From Rhizobium sp. Root483D2 (lineage in GTDB: Bacteria > Pseudomonadota > Alphaproteobacteria > Rhizobiales > Rhizobiaceae), in contig NZ_LMFB01000037.1 in assembly GCF_001426685.1 (NCBI RefSeq), positions 53,849 to 117,848 of the forward strand: 64,000 nt of DNA. The letters are read 5' to 3'. This document shows, piece by piece, positions 38,494-47,354 of this stretch. The number at the start of each line of letters is the position of its first letter. Positions within the stretch are counted from its first letter, which is position 1. Both the position numbers and the translations under genes were made by a program. A model generated the notes under the pieces. The model was not told where the DNA came from. It saw nothing but the letters and a program-made list of their open reading frames with translations, and searched no databases.

Positions 38494-39270
38494 TCAATCG
38501 AGCCGCATGGCAATGCCATGCTCTGCCATATAGCGCTTGGTTTCGCCGATACTATAGGTGCCGAAATGGAAGATCGAGGCCGCCAGCACCGCCGTCGCAT
38601 GGCCGTCGCGAATGCCCTCGACCATATGATCGAGCGTGCCGACGCCGCCGGACGCGATGACCGGGACGGACACACGGTCGGCAATCGTGCGTGTGAGCGC
38701 GATATCGTAGCCAGCCTTCGAGCCGTCGCGGTCCATCGAGGTGAGCAGCAGCTCACCGGCGCCGAGCTTCACCATCTTTTCAGCAAAGGTGACGGCATCG
38801 ATACCGGTCGCCTGGCGGCCGCCATGGGTGAAGATTTCCCAGCGGTCGTCCTCGCCGGGTTGCGACACTTTCTTGGAATCGATCGAGACGACGATGCACT
38901 GGTTGCCGAACTTGTCGGCCGCTTCGGCAACGAAATCCGGATTGCTGACGGCAGCCGAATTGATCGACACCTTGTCGGCACCAGCCAGTAGAAGCTTGCG
39001 GATATCGGCCACACTGCGCACGCCGCCGCCAACGGTCAGCGGCATGAAGCAATGATCGGCCGTGCGGGCAACAACGTCGAAGATCGTGTCGCGATTGTCC
39101 GAAGACGCGGTGATGTCGAGGAAACAGAGTTCATCGGCACCGGCCGCATCATAGGCCTTGGCCGATTCGACGGGGTCACCAGCATCGATCAGATCGAGGA
39201 AACTGACACCCTTGACGACACGGCCGTCCTTGACGTCGAGGCAGGGGATAACGCGGGCTTTTAAAGTCAT
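38494..39270 (-). CDS. hisF: imidazole glycerol phosphate synthase cyclase subunit
   Basis: The 258-residue TIM barrel forms IGP and AICAR with ammonia from His[17 protein letters not shown] holds one catalytic Asp and IVVSIDSKK the other; [12 protein letters not shown] is phosphate-binding. The coding sequence is intact, but no purine-rich ribosome site is visible in the 20 bases before ATG 39270. Its usual upstream neighbour hisA is displaced by about 930 bases by an opposite-strand DUF3800 gene, so its expression is likely altered. Confidence 0.95.
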   Translation of the reverse strand: MTLKARVIPCLDVKDGRVVKGVSFLDLIDAGDPVESAKAYDAAGADELCFLDITASSDNRDTIFDVVARTADHCFMPLTVGGGVRSVADIRKLLLAGADKVSINSAAVSNPDFVAEAADKFGNQCIVVSIDSKKVSQPGEDDRWEIFTHGGRQATGIDAVTFAEKMVKLGAGELLLTSMDRDGSKAGYDIALTRTIADRVSVPVIASGGVGTLDHMVEGIRDGHATAVLAASIFHFGTYSIGETKRYMAEHGIAMRLD

Positions 39271-39313
39271 GGCGCTTTTGCTACTTTTACGTGCTTTTCG
39301 AAAGGTGACATGG

Positions 39314-40051
39314 TTGTTCAGCGACTACATAGTTTACGTGGATGAGAGTGGAGACCATGACCTAGTCAACATTTCTCCAAATTATCCGGTATTCGTTCTG
39401 GCATTCTGCATATTTGAAAAAGAAGCATATGTCACACGCACTGTGCCAAATTTTCAGCGGCTAAAATTTCGCTGGTTCGGTCACGATACGGTCGTTTTCC
39501 ATGAGCGCGAAATCCGAAAACAACTTGCGCCATTTAAGTTTCTGCAAAACCAGGAAAAGCGGGCGCAATTTATCGGAGAGATGAATGCATTAATTCAGGA
39601 CGCTGAATTCACAGTCATTGCAGCCGTAATCAATAAGGACCGGCTGAAAGGGCGTTACGCGGATCCGGGCAATCCATACGAAATCGCTCTCCAATTCTGT
39701 ATGGAACGCCTCTATCGCTTTTTGAGCGAGAACGGTCAAACCGATAGAACAACGCATTGCATTCTGGAACGGCGGGGCAAGAAAGAGGATGCTTCCATCG
39801 AACTCGAATTCAGAAGAATTTGTGATTGGGGCAATTTCGGGAGAGTTCACATGAATTGTCTGGATATCCAGTTTCTTGAAAAGTCAGCCAATTCCTGCGG
39901 CCTTCAAATTTCCGATCTCATTGCTCGTCCGATAGGCCTCGCCGAAATACGTCCGCACCAGCGAAATCGCGCACTTAAAATTATAGAGCAAAAATTCAGA
40001 CGAGGTGCAAACGGAAGAGCAAATGGCTATGGATTGAAAATATTCCCGTAG
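39314..40051 (+). CDS. DUF3800 protein inserted in the his cluster
   Basis: The 245-residue protein shows the DUF3800 hallmark YVDESGDHD at its N-terminus and the C-terminal block [12 protein letters not shown]. The family is predicted to have a nuclease-like fold and is often found in accessory or defence regions; its function is not established. TTG 39314 is chosen because AAAGGTGA lies at 39301-39308; ATG 39269 would overlap the hisF start. It runs against the his genes. Its codon use is distinctly more AT-rich than its neighbours, indicating horizontal acquisition. Confidence 0.78.
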   Translation: MFSDYIVYVDESGDHDLVNISPNYPVFVLAFCIFEKEAYVTRTVPNFQRLKFRWFGHDTVVFHEREIRKQLAPFKFLQNQEKRAQFIGEMNALIQDAEFTVIAAVINKDRLKGRYADPGNPYEIALQFCMERLYRFLSENGQTDRTTHCILERRGKKEDASIELEFRRICDWGNFGRVHMNCLDIQFLEKSANSCGLQISDLIARPIGLAEIRPHQRNRALKIIEQKFRRGANGRANGYGLKIFP

Positions 40052-40086
40052 CTCTAAAAAGCGAAAAGCCCCGGTTACACCGAGGC
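40052..40086 (-). terminator. terminator-like hairpin facing the his transcript
   Basis: GCCCCGGT (40068-40075) pairs with ACCGAGGC (40079-40086) with one mismatch. On the minus strand the hairpin is followed by CTTTTCGCTTTTT, a U-rich tail. The orientation means it would act on transcripts coming from hisA toward hisF, not on the DUF3800 gene. Confidence 0.55.
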
Positions 40087-40196
40087 CAGACGCCGACTGG
40101 GAACATCCCCCTGTCCACTTAAACGTAAATGTAGGAGAACATAGAAGGAACGTCAAGTGGCTGAATTGACAAACTCAGAAAATCGAGTCCTTCGAA

Positions 40197-40928
40197 TCAG
40201 TTAACCGATTTAATTAAAGCCAGCGCTTCCGCCGGATCGATGCGGCCGTCATAAAGCGCACGGCCGGAAATTGCGCCTTCGAGCTTGGCGGCGTCCGGTT
40301 GCACCATGCGGCGGATGTCGTCCATCGAGGCGAGGCCGCCCGAGGCGATTACGGGGATGGAAACGGCATCGGCCAGTTCCAGCGTCGAATCCCAATTGAT
40401 GCCGGTCAAGATGCCGTCGCGGTCGATATCGGTATAGATGATCGCGGAGACGCCGGCGCCTTCGAATTTGCGTGCCAGTTCGATGACGCCGAGTTCGGAA
40501 GCTTCCGCCCAGCCCTCGACGGCGACTTTGCCTCCCTTGGCATCGATGCCGACGGCGACCTTGCCGGGAAACGTTTTGCAGGCCTCGATCACCAGCGCCG
40601 GATCGCGCACGGCGACGGTGCCGAGAATGACGCGGGCAAGGCCGCGCGACAGCCAGTTTTCAATATGATCGAGCGTGCGGATGCCGCCGCCCAGCTGCAC
40701 CGGGTTCTTCGTCGATTGCAGGATCGCATCGACCGCAGCCCCGTTGACGGTTTCGCCGGCAAAGGCGCCGTTGAGGTCGACCACATGAAGCCATTCGAAC
40801 CCTTGGTCCTCGAAGGCCTTGGCCTGCGCGCCGGGATCTGGATTGTAGACGGTTGCCTGTTCCATGTCGCCGAGCTTGAGGCGAACACACTGGCCGTCTT
40901 TGAGGTCGATGGCGGGAAAAAGGATCAT
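40197..40928 (-). CDS. hisA: ProFAR isomerase (phosphoribosylformimino-AICAR-P isomerase)
   Basis: The 243-residue TIM barrel catalyses the Amadori step of histidine synthesis. [16 protein letters not shown] contains the first catalytic Asp, [10 protein letters not shown] the second, and [12 protein letters not shown] is phosphate-binding. ATG 40928 follows the hisH stop by one base (TGACATG), so the two are coupled. Confidence 0.96.
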   Translation of the reverse strand: MILFPAIDLKDGQCVRLKLGDMEQATVYNPDPGAQAKAFEDQGFEWLHVVDLNGAFAGETVNGAAVDAILQSTKNPVQLGGGIRTLDHIENWLSRGLARVILGTVAVRDPALVIEACKTFPGKVAVGIDAKGGKVAVEGWAEASELGVIELARKFEGAGVSAIIYTDIDRDGILTGINWDSTLELADAVSIPVIASGGLASMDDIRRMVQPDAAKLEGAISGRALYDGRIDPAEALALIKSVN

Positions 40929-40929
40929 G

Positions 40930-41580
40930 TCAGGGTTTCCAGCGCAGAAAATTCGAGATGAGGGCGAGGCCGAGCGTCTGGCTTTTTTCCGGATGGAACT
41001 GAGCGCCGGCCTTGTTGCCGCGTGCAACAAATGCCGTCAACGGGCCGCCATAGGCGGTGGTGGCAATCAGGTCGTCCGGATTTTCGACGGCGAGATGGTA
41101 GGAATGGACGAAATAGGCATGCAACCCGTCGCTGCCCGTCCTGATCCCCTCAAACAGCGGATGCGGCTTGTTCAGCGTCAGCGTGTTCCAGCCGATCTGC
41201 GGGATCTTCAGTGTGGGATCGGAAGGCTCCATCTTGACGACGTTGCCCTTGATCCAGCCAAATCCGTCCGTCGTGGTCTTTTCAAGCCCGCGCGATGACA
41301 TCAGCTGCATGCCGACACAGATGCCGAGAAACGGGCGGCCGGAAATCTCGACCGCCTCGTTCAGCGCCTCGCGCATGCCATCGACGGCATCAAGCCCGCG
41401 GCGGCAATCGGCATAGGCGCCGACGCCCGGAAGCACGATCCGGTCGGCGCTGGCAACGCGGTCCGCCTTGTCTGTGAGTTCGATATCAGCCGTGATCCCG
41501 GCTTCGCGGACTGCCCGCTCAAACGCCTTGGTGGCCGAGCGCAGATTGCCGGATCCGTAATCGATGATCGCAACGCGCAT
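40930..41580 (-). CDS. hisH: imidazole glycerol phosphate synthase glutaminase subunit
   Basis: The 216-residue class I glutamine amidotransferase has the nucleophile in GICVGMQLM and the His-Glu pair in [10 protein letters not shown]. It supplies ammonia to HisF. Its ATG 41580 overlaps the upstream DUF2628 stop (ATGA). Confidence 0.96.
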   Translation of the reverse strand: MRVAIIDYGSGNLRSATKAFERAVREAGITADIELTDKADRVASADRIVLPGVGAYADCRRGLDAVDGMREALNEAVEISGRPFLGICVGMQLMSSRGLEKTTTDGFGWIKGNVVKMEPSDPTLKIPQIGWNTLTLNKPHPLFEGIRTGSDGLHAYFVHSYHLAVENPDDLIATTAYGGPLTAFVARGNKAGAQFHPEKSQTLGLALISNFLRWKP

Positions 41581-42056
41581 CAGCGTTCTCCATAATTTTC
41601 AAACAGGCCGACAGCGGCCCGGCCATCGGCAGGCTTTGCAACGGCCACCGGCAGCACCGGCGGTTGCCAGGCCGTTTCAGCTGCGACAGACGTGGTTTCA
41701 GCCGCCTCGTGATCGTAGATCATTTCGGCTGTTACCAGATCGTCGGCGGTGATGATCGCCTGCATCGTCCAGCCCCTTGCCTGCAGGCGGCTGGCGACAA
41801 AGGCTGGGCCTTCAAGAGCTATGAGCAGGCGCAAAGCCAGCTCGATCAGGAACCCTGCCGCGCTTGGCTCGGGTGTCGCAAAGGCTATGAACCCCTGCAG
41901 GAGGGCAACAGCGATACCAGCCACCCATTGGCGCTGGAACAGCAGCCAGAATGCCGGAAAGACGAAGGCGATCCAGGAAAACCTGTCGGCGATGAAGCGT
42001 GCCTTGTCGTCGCTCTTTGGAGCGCCGGGAGACGTCAGAACCAGATAGGAGGCCAT
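41580..42056 (-). CDS. DUF2628 membrane protein in the his operon
   Basis: The 158-residue protein has an N-terminal soluble stretch and two or three membrane segments ([43 protein letters not shown]). An Ala/Val-rich cytoplasmic tail follows. It matches DUF2628, often seen between hisB and hisH in Rhizobiaceae; no role in histidine synthesis is known. ATG 42056 is used; a TTG three codons upstream is less likely. Confidence 0.8.
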   Translation of the reverse strand: MASYLVLTSPGAPKSDDKARFIADRFSWIAFVFPAFWLLFQRQWVAGIAVALLQGFIAFATPEPSAAGFLIELALRLLIALEGPAFVASRLQARGWTMQAIITADDLVTAEMIYDHEAAETTSVAAETAWQPPVLPVAVAKPADGRAAVGLFENYGER

Positions 42057-42083
42057 ATCAGCCAACTTTCACTATGGGCCGGA

Positions 42084-42692
42084 TCAGACCAGCGTTCCCT
42101 TGGTGGAGGGAACACGGCCTGCCTGGCGCGGATCGATCTCTGTTGCCGTGCGCAGCACGCGGGCAACGGCCTTGAAGCAGGTTTCGGAGATATGATGGTT
42201 GTTGGCGCCGTAGATATTCTGCACATGCAGCGTGATGCCGCCATGCTGGGCCAAGGCCTGGAAGAACTCGCGCACCAGCTCGGTGTCGAACGTGCCGATC
42301 TTCGGGGCGGAGAAATCGACGTTCCAGACGAGGAACGGCCGGCCGGAAACATCGACGGCAGCGCGGGTCATCGTTTCGTCCATGGCAAGGTCGAGCGAGG
42401 CGTAGCGGGTGATGCCGCGCCGGTCGCCGAGCGCCTTGGAAAGCGCCTGGCCGATGGCGATGCCGGTATCCTCGACGGTGTGATGATCGTCCACATGGCG
42501 GTCGCCGTCTGCCACGATGTCCATGTCGATCAGCGAATGGCGCGAAAGCTGCTCCAGCATATGGTCGAAAAAGCCGACGCCGGTCGCAATCCGCGACGTG
42601 CCGGTGCCGTCGATATTGACGGACACGGTCACCGAGGTTTCGTTGGTCTTGCGCGAAACGCTTCCGGTGCGGCTCACTTGCTTGTCGGCCAT
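42084..42692 (-). CDS. hisB: imidazoleglycerol-phosphate dehydratase
   Basis: The 202-residue Mn-dependent dehydratase has the duplicated His motifs [13 protein letters not shown] and [15 protein letters not shown], plus [12 protein letters not shown]. It is the single-function form, without the phosphatase domain found in E. coli. It is the first gene of the his block, divergent from hslV across about 220 bases that must contain both promoters. Confidence 0.96.
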   Translation of the reverse strand: MADKQVSRTGSVSRKTNETSVTVSVNIDGTGTSRIATGVGFFDHMLEQLSRHSLIDMDIVADGDRHVDDHHTVEDTGIAIGQALSKALGDRRGITRYASLDLAMDETMTRAAVDVSGRPFLVWNVDFSAPKIGTFDTELVREFFQALAQHGGITLHVQNIYGANNHHISETCFKAVARVLRTATEIDPRQAGRVPSTKGTLV

Positions 42693-42913
42693 CAGGTTCT
42701 CCCGAATGTAATAGAGCCGCTCCTTATCAGGCGGTGGGCGAAATATCCAGAACTGCCGCCATGATTCTCGCAGGCGCGAAACAGGCCGCAGTTCCAAACG
42801 CCGGAGCATGCGATGGCGGGCTATTTGCAATCGGCAAAAGCGCTCTTACATAGGTTTCAACAGGGCCGGTGTGCGGCTCTTCGAAAGGCCCGGAAACCGG
42901 GCAGGGTGGTTTC

Positions 42914-43438
42914 ATGACAACGATTATTACCGTCCGGAAGGGCGGACAGGTGGTGATGGCCGGTGATGGCCAGGTGAGCCTCGGCCAGACCGTGATGAAG
43001 GGCAATGCGCGCAAGGTCCGCCGCCTTGGCAAGGGCGACGTCATCGCCGGTTTTGCCGGCGCGACCGCCGATGCCTTCACGCTTCTGGAGCGGCTCGAAT
43101 CCAAGCTCGAACAATATCCCGACCAGCTGATGCGCGCCGCCGTCGAGCTGGCCAAGGATTGGCGCACCAACAAATATCTGCGCAATCTGGAAGCGATGAT
43201 GCTGGTGGCCGACAAGTCGATCACGCTGGCCATTACCGGCAATGGCGATGTGCTTGAACCGGAACACGGCACGATCGCGATCGGCTCGGGCGGTAATTAC
43301 GCCTTTGCCGCCGCGCGGGCATTGATGGACACCGACAAGTCGGCCGAAGAGATCGCCCGCCGGGCAATGGAGATCGCCAGCGATATCTGCGTCTATACCA
43401 ACGGCAATGTCGTGGTCGAAAAGCTCGATGCCGCCTGA
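42914..43438 (+). CDS. hslV: HslV (ClpQ) protease subunit
   Basis: This 174-residue threonine protease subunit of HslUV starts [11 protein letters not shown], so removal of Met exposes the catalytic Thr. [18 protein letters not shown] and [16 protein letters not shown] are family blocks. ATG 42914 fits this processing. It degrades misfolded and regulatory proteins with the ATPase HslU encoded downstream. Confidence 0.96.
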   Translation: MTTIITVRKGGQVVMAGDGQVSLGQTVMKGNARKVRRLGKGDVIAGFAGATADAFTLLERLESKLEQYPDQLMRAAVELAKDWRTNKYLRNLEAMMLVADKSITLAITGNGDVLEPEHGTIAIGSGGNYAFAAARALMDTDKSAEEIARRAMEIASDICVYTNGNVVVEKLDAA

Positions 43439-43925
43439 TCCGCGCTATCATTTCCGCGACGTGCGCCGGGAGGATTTCCCGCTGCTTCGCCGCTGGCTCG
43501 CAGAGCCGCATGTCGCGAAATGGTGGGGCGATCCGGACGAAGAGCTTCAAGGCATCGAAGCTGCAATGACCAGCGCGGAGACGCGCCCGTTGATCGTCGA
43601 GCTGGACGGTGTGCCGGTCGCCTATCTGCAGAGCTATGATCCGCATCTGGAGCCTGAGCTTCCCTATCAGGATCAGCCGCCGGGCACGCTCGGCATCGAT
43701 ATTTCGATCGGCGAGCCTGATCTGACCGGAAAGGGTCATGGCAGCGCGATCATCCGCCAGTTCTGCGCCGATCTGTTTGCGGCCGGCGCATCGCGCATCG
43801 TGATCGATCCCGATCCGCAGAATGCGCAAGCCATTCGTGCCTATGGGAAAGCGGGCTTCCGTTTCCTTGAGACACGCCATTCCATTTACGGTCCTGCCCA
43901 TTTCATGGTGCTGGACAAAATCTGA
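43428..43925 (+). CDS. GNAT acetyltransferase between hslV and hslU, AAC(6')-like
   Basis: This protein of about 165 residues resembles AAC(6')-type GNAT enzymes: [17 protein letters not shown] near the N-terminus, [14 protein letters not shown] as the acetyl-CoA loop, and [18 protein letters not shown]. Two starts are possible, ATG 43407 and ATG 43428, both overlapping the hslV 3' end; I prefer the latter. Its position inside hslVU suggests co-expression with the protease. The substrate is unknown and drug resistance should not be assumed. Confidence 0.85.
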   Translation: MPPDPRYHFRDVRREDFPLLRRWLAEPHVAKWWGDPDEELQGIEAAMTSAETRPLIVELDGVPVAYLQSYDPHLEPELPYQDQPPGTLGIDISIGEPDLTGKGHGSAIIRQFCADLFAAGASRIVIDPDPQNAQAIRAYGKAGFRFLETRHSIYGPAHFMVLDKI

Positions 43926-43940
43926 AGAAACGGATTTGCC

Positions 43941-45248
43941 ATGACCACATTTTCACCCCGCGAAATCGTGTCGGAGCTCGACCGGTTCATCATTGGCCAG
44001 CACGACGCCAAGCGCGCCGTTGCCATCGCCTTGCGCAACCGCTGGCGCCGCCAGCAGCTCTCCGATGAGCTGCGCGACGAAGTGATGCCGAAGAACATCC
44101 TGATGATCGGGCCGACCGGCGTCGGCAAGACGGAGATTTCCCGCCGTCTGGCCAAACTTGCCGGAGCCCCTTTCATCAAGGTCGAAGCGACGAAATTCAC
44201 CGAGGTTGGCTATGTCGGCCGCGATGTCGAGCAGATCATCCGCGATCTCGTCGAGGTCGGGATCGGCCTGGTGCGCGAAAAGAAGCGCGCCGACGTTAAG
44301 GCCAAGGCGCATCTGAACGCCGAAGAGCGGGTGCTCGATGCCTTGGTCGGTGCGACCTCCTCGCCCGCCACCCGCGACAGTTTCCGCAAGAAGCTGCGTG
44401 CCAACGAACTCGATGACAAGGAAATCGACATCGAGATCGCCGATACGGCAACGCCCGGCGGCGGCTTCGAAATCCCCGGCATGCCGGGTGCCAATATCGG
44501 CGTTTTGAACCTGTCGGAAATGTTCGGCAAGGCCATGGGCCAGCGCACCAAGAAGGTCCGCACCACGGTCAAGGAGAGCTATGGCATCCTGATCAACGAC
44601 GAATCCGACAAGCTGCTCGACAATGAGGAGATCCAGCGCGAAGCGGTGCGTTCGGCGGAAAATGACGGCATCGTCTTCCTCGACGAGATTGACAAGATCG
44701 CCGCTCGCGATGGCGGCATGGGTGCCGGTGTTTCCCGTGAAGGCGTGCAGCGCGATCTTCTGCCGCTCGTCGAAGGTACGACGGTTGCGACCAAATATGG
44801 GCCTGTGAAGACCGACCATATTCTGTTCATCGCATCCGGCGCCTTCCATGTCTCTAAGCCGTCTGATCTCCTGCCGGAACTGCAGGGCCGCCTGCCGATC
44901 CGTGTCGAGCTGAAGGCGCTGACCAAGGAAGACTTCCGCCGCATCCTGACGGAAACCGAAGTCAGCCTGATCCGCCAGTACAAGGCGCTTCTGGAAACCG
45001 AAGGCGTCAATCTCGATTTCACCGAGGACGCACTGGATGCGCTGGCCGATGTCGCGGTCAAGCTCAACACCAGCGTCGAAAATATCGGCGCGCGCCGCCT
45101 GCAGACGGTGATGGAACGGGTCCTCGACGAGATCTCCTATGCGGCTCCGGACAAGTCCGGCGAGGCACTGACGATCGATGCGGATTATGTGCAGAAGCAT
45201 GTCGGCGATCTCGCCGCCAATACGGATTTGTCGCGTTACATTCTATAA
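43941..45248 (+). CDS. hslU: HslU (ClpY) unfoldase ATPase
   Basis: The 435-residue AAA+ unfoldase pairs with HslV. Walker A is [16 protein letters not shown], Walker B is [12 protein letters not shown], the substrate pore motif is VGYVGRDV, and the C-terminus SRYIL inserts into HslV. The insertion domain (about residues 105-230) is of normal length. Confidence 0.97.
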   Translation: MTTFSPREIVSELDRFIIGQHDAKRAVAIALRNRWRRQQLSDELRDEVMPKNILMIGPTGVGKTEISRRLAKLAGAPFIKVEATKFTEVGYVGRDVEQIIRDLVEVGIGLVREKKRADVKAKAHLNAEERVLDALVGATSSPATRDSFRKKLRANELDDKEIDIEIADTATPGGGFEIPGMPGANIGVLNLSEMFGKAMGQRTKKVRTTVKESYGILINDESDKLLDNEEIQREAVRSAENDGIVFLDEIDKIAARDGGMGAGVSREGVQRDLLPLVEGTTVATKYGPVKTDHILFIASGAFHVSKPSDLLPELQGRLPIRVELKALTKEDFRRILTETEVSLIRQYKALLETEGVNLDFTEDALDALADVAVKLNTSVENIGARRLQTVMERVLDEISYAAPDKSGEALTIDADYVQKHVGDLAANTDLSRYIL

Positions 45249-45330
45249 GGCGCGCGCAAACTTGTGGACATGTCTACTGACGCTGCTGTCAGGCTACCGG
45301 GAAGCGCAAAAAGCGGTTGCTTGGCTCTAT

Positions 45331-45468
45331 CCCACCCTCCGTCATCCTCGGGCTTGACCCGAGGATCTGCGATAAAGCCGAATGGCCCGTTGTCGAAACA
45401 TGAAATCCCATCAAATGGGCTGCGGAAAGAGGTCCTCGCGTCAAGCCCGGGGATGACGGAGGATGGGG
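45331..45468. repeat. RIME-like intergenic inverted repeat
   Basis: Arms at 45331-45366 and 45431-45468 are inverted copies of about 36 bp with a handful of mismatches. Each also contains a shorter palindrome (CCTCGGG-CTTGA-CCCGAGG in the left arm). This is the structure and sequence style of rhizobial intergenic mosaic or palindromic elements, found in many copies per genome. It fills most of the 367-base gap between hslU and the next gene. Long open frames across it are artefacts. Confidence 0.75.
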
Positions 45469-45615
45469 TTGACGCACCCGCAAACCGATGCCCGGCTTGT
45501 TTGCATTCCCCGCACGCGATAAGCCTTGTCCGTGCCGGGCATGATTCCGACACGATTTTGCCGCATGCGTCCCGGCACGTCAGGAACGTTCAGACAGGTT
45601 CACAGGAAACACAGC

Positions 45616-46566
45616 GTGCGCCCTATTCTTCAGATGCTTCTCGTCGCGGCCATCATGGCCGTTACCGGCCCGGCCCTTGCGGACGGCATTCGTGTGGTAC
45701 CGGAAGGCAACCGGTATCAGGAGCAGCCGAGTGTTCCCGGCGCATCCGTGCGCCGCACCAAGGCCGGCAGAACCTCGTTTGACGCCAAATACGAGAAGGT
45801 CCACAATCTGCTAGCCAATGACGGCAAGCTGATGAGCAAGATCAAATCGACAGCGCGCGCCTATGGTATCGATCCGATCCACATGATCGGCGCCATTGTC
45901 GGCGAGCATACGTATAACGTTGATGCCTATGACCGGCTGCAGTCCTATTACGTCAAGGCAGCCGCCTATGCCGGCGACAGTTTCCGCTTCGGTTATGAGG
46001 GCGAAACGGTGGCGCAGTTCGTGGCGCGTCCAGAATTTTCCAAATGCCAGAGCAAGAAGAGCTCCTATGCGCTGTGGAGCTGCCGCGAGAGTGTCTGGGA
46101 CAACCAGTTTCGCGGCAATAGGGTCGGCGGCACCGCCTATCCGAACAATCGCTTCAGCGCGGTGTTCTTTCAGCCCTTCTTTGCTGGCCAGACTTTTGGC
46201 CTTGGCCAGATCAACCCGCTGACGGCCCTGATGCTGACCGACATGGTGTCGCGTGTCTCCGGTTTTGAACGGCTGGACGAAAACGATGCCGCTGGCGTCT
46301 ACAAGGCCATCATGGATCCCGACCAGTCGCTCGCCTATATGGCCGCCTCGATCCGCCACTCGATCGACGCCTACAAGTCGATCGCCGGTATGGATATTTC
46401 CGATAATCCCGGCGTTACCTCGACGCTTTACAATGTCGGCAACCCCGATCAGCGCGCCGCCGCCTTGGCCGCGAGAAACAAGGGTGGCGATGTGCATTGG
46501 CCGGAGGAAAATTATTACGGCTGGCTGGTCAACGACAAGCTCGCAGAACTCAAGGCTCTCCTTTAG
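45616..46566 (+). CDS. exported DUF1402 family protein
   Basis: The 316-residue protein starts with GTG 45616, with AGGAAACA directly upstream, followed by a signal peptide (LQMLLVAAIMAVTGPALA). The mature protein matches DUF1402: IDPIHMIGAIVGEHTYNVDA, then FGLGQINPLTALMLTD. The spacing of Glu and the GQINP block recall lysozyme-like transglycosylase folds (compare ES/GLMQ-type motifs). A peptidoglycan role is possible but unproven. Confidence 0.75.
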   Translation: MRPILQMLLVAAIMAVTGPALADGIRVVPEGNRYQEQPSVPGASVRRTKAGRTSFDAKYEKVHNLLANDGKLMSKIKSTARAYGIDPIHMIGAIVGEHTYNVDAYDRLQSYYVKAAAYAGDSFRFGYEGETVAQFVARPEFSKCQSKKSSYALWSCRESVWDNQFRGNRVGGTAYPNNRFSAVFFQPFFAGQTFGLGQINPLTALMLTDMVSRVSGFERLDENDAAGVYKAIMDPDQSLAYMAASIRHSIDAYKSIAGMDISDNPGVTSTLYNVGNPDQRAAALAARNKGGDVHWPEENYYGWLVNDKLAELKALL

Positions 46567-46610
46567 CGACTTGCTGAATGCGCCGCCGCTACGAGCGGCC
46601 GCCTTGCTAT

Positions 46611-47225
46611 CTAGGGGCGGGCTGCCGATGAGGCTGGCGGCGCCACGAACGTTTTTCCCGGTGTTTCCGATTGCACGGCGCGGATCGGCGAATCAGACGC
46701 CACCGGTTCCTGCATCTGTTTCTTCGGCCGCTTGATCGTCTTGATCGCCGCGCAGGTCGCGTCCCCAACGCCCTCGCAGGGCTTGTAGACGACGATCTCG
46801 CTGCCGGCGCCATCGTCCCAGACGGCCTGGATGGCGAGCGTCTTTGCCTCGCCGGCCGGCAGTGAAATATAGATATATTCGTTGGTGTCGCTGTCCGGCA
46901 GGTTGAAGGGGATCTGCGGATTGCATGTGCCCAGCGGAAAGCGCTTGTCGAGCGCGTCGGAATTGATGGAATAGCGGATTTCCGAGAGGCGGCAATGCAT
47001 GGTCTGCAGCGCTGTGAAATAGATCAGCTGCTTGTCGTCGTAATTGCGGAATTGGATCCAACCGGTCTGCTTGTTGGCATCGAGCATCGCCTTGTAGATG
47101 CCGACATCCGGAAGCACCGGCTTGTAGTCCTCGTCATCGGTATCTTGCGCAAGGACGGGCAGTGAGAGGCATGCAACACCTGCAATCGCGAGGACGGGGA
47201 AGAGCATGCGTGAGAAGCCGGTCAT
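46611..47225 (-). CDS. exported protein of unknown function
   Basis: This 204-residue protein has a signal peptide (MLFPVLAIAGVACLSLPVLA). Its mature domain has four Cys residues (in MHCRLSE, GTCNPQ, KPCEG and ATCAA), which could form two periplasmic disulfides. The C-terminus is low-complexity and Pro/Ala/Ser-rich. I do not recognise a family. AAGGA lies upstream of ATG 47225. It converges on the DUF1402 gene. Confidence 0.7.
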   Translation of the reverse strand: MTGFSRMLFPVLAIAGVACLSLPVLAQDTDDEDYKPVLPDVGIYKAMLDANKQTGWIQFRNYDDKQLIYFTALQTMHCRLSEIRYSINSDALDKRFPLGTCNPQIPFNLPDSDTNEYIYISLPAGEAKTLAIQAVWDDGAGSEIVVYKPCEGVGDATCAAIKTIKRPKKQMQEPVASDSPIRAVQSETPGKTFVAPPASSAARP

Positions 47226-47354
47226 GCCATCATCCTTATTTCCGCTCTGTCGCGCAGCCTCGCCGTCCCTGTCGGCGAAGCGATAGCCTTTCGCTGCAAG
47301 ATGTCATATCACCTCGTTGACATCCTTTGAAGCCGGGTTTCCGGTCCTGCCCGA

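Noticed and set aside
40150..40200. TTCGAATC near the hisA end, resembling a tRNA T-loop
   Set aside because: Flanking bases do not form a T-stem and no acceptor or anticodon arms can be drawn; not a tRNA or a convincing attachment site.
45264..45610. Open frames across the hslU-DUF1402 gap
   Set aside because: They read through both arms of an inverted repeat, so the encoded sequence reflects the repeat rather than a protein.
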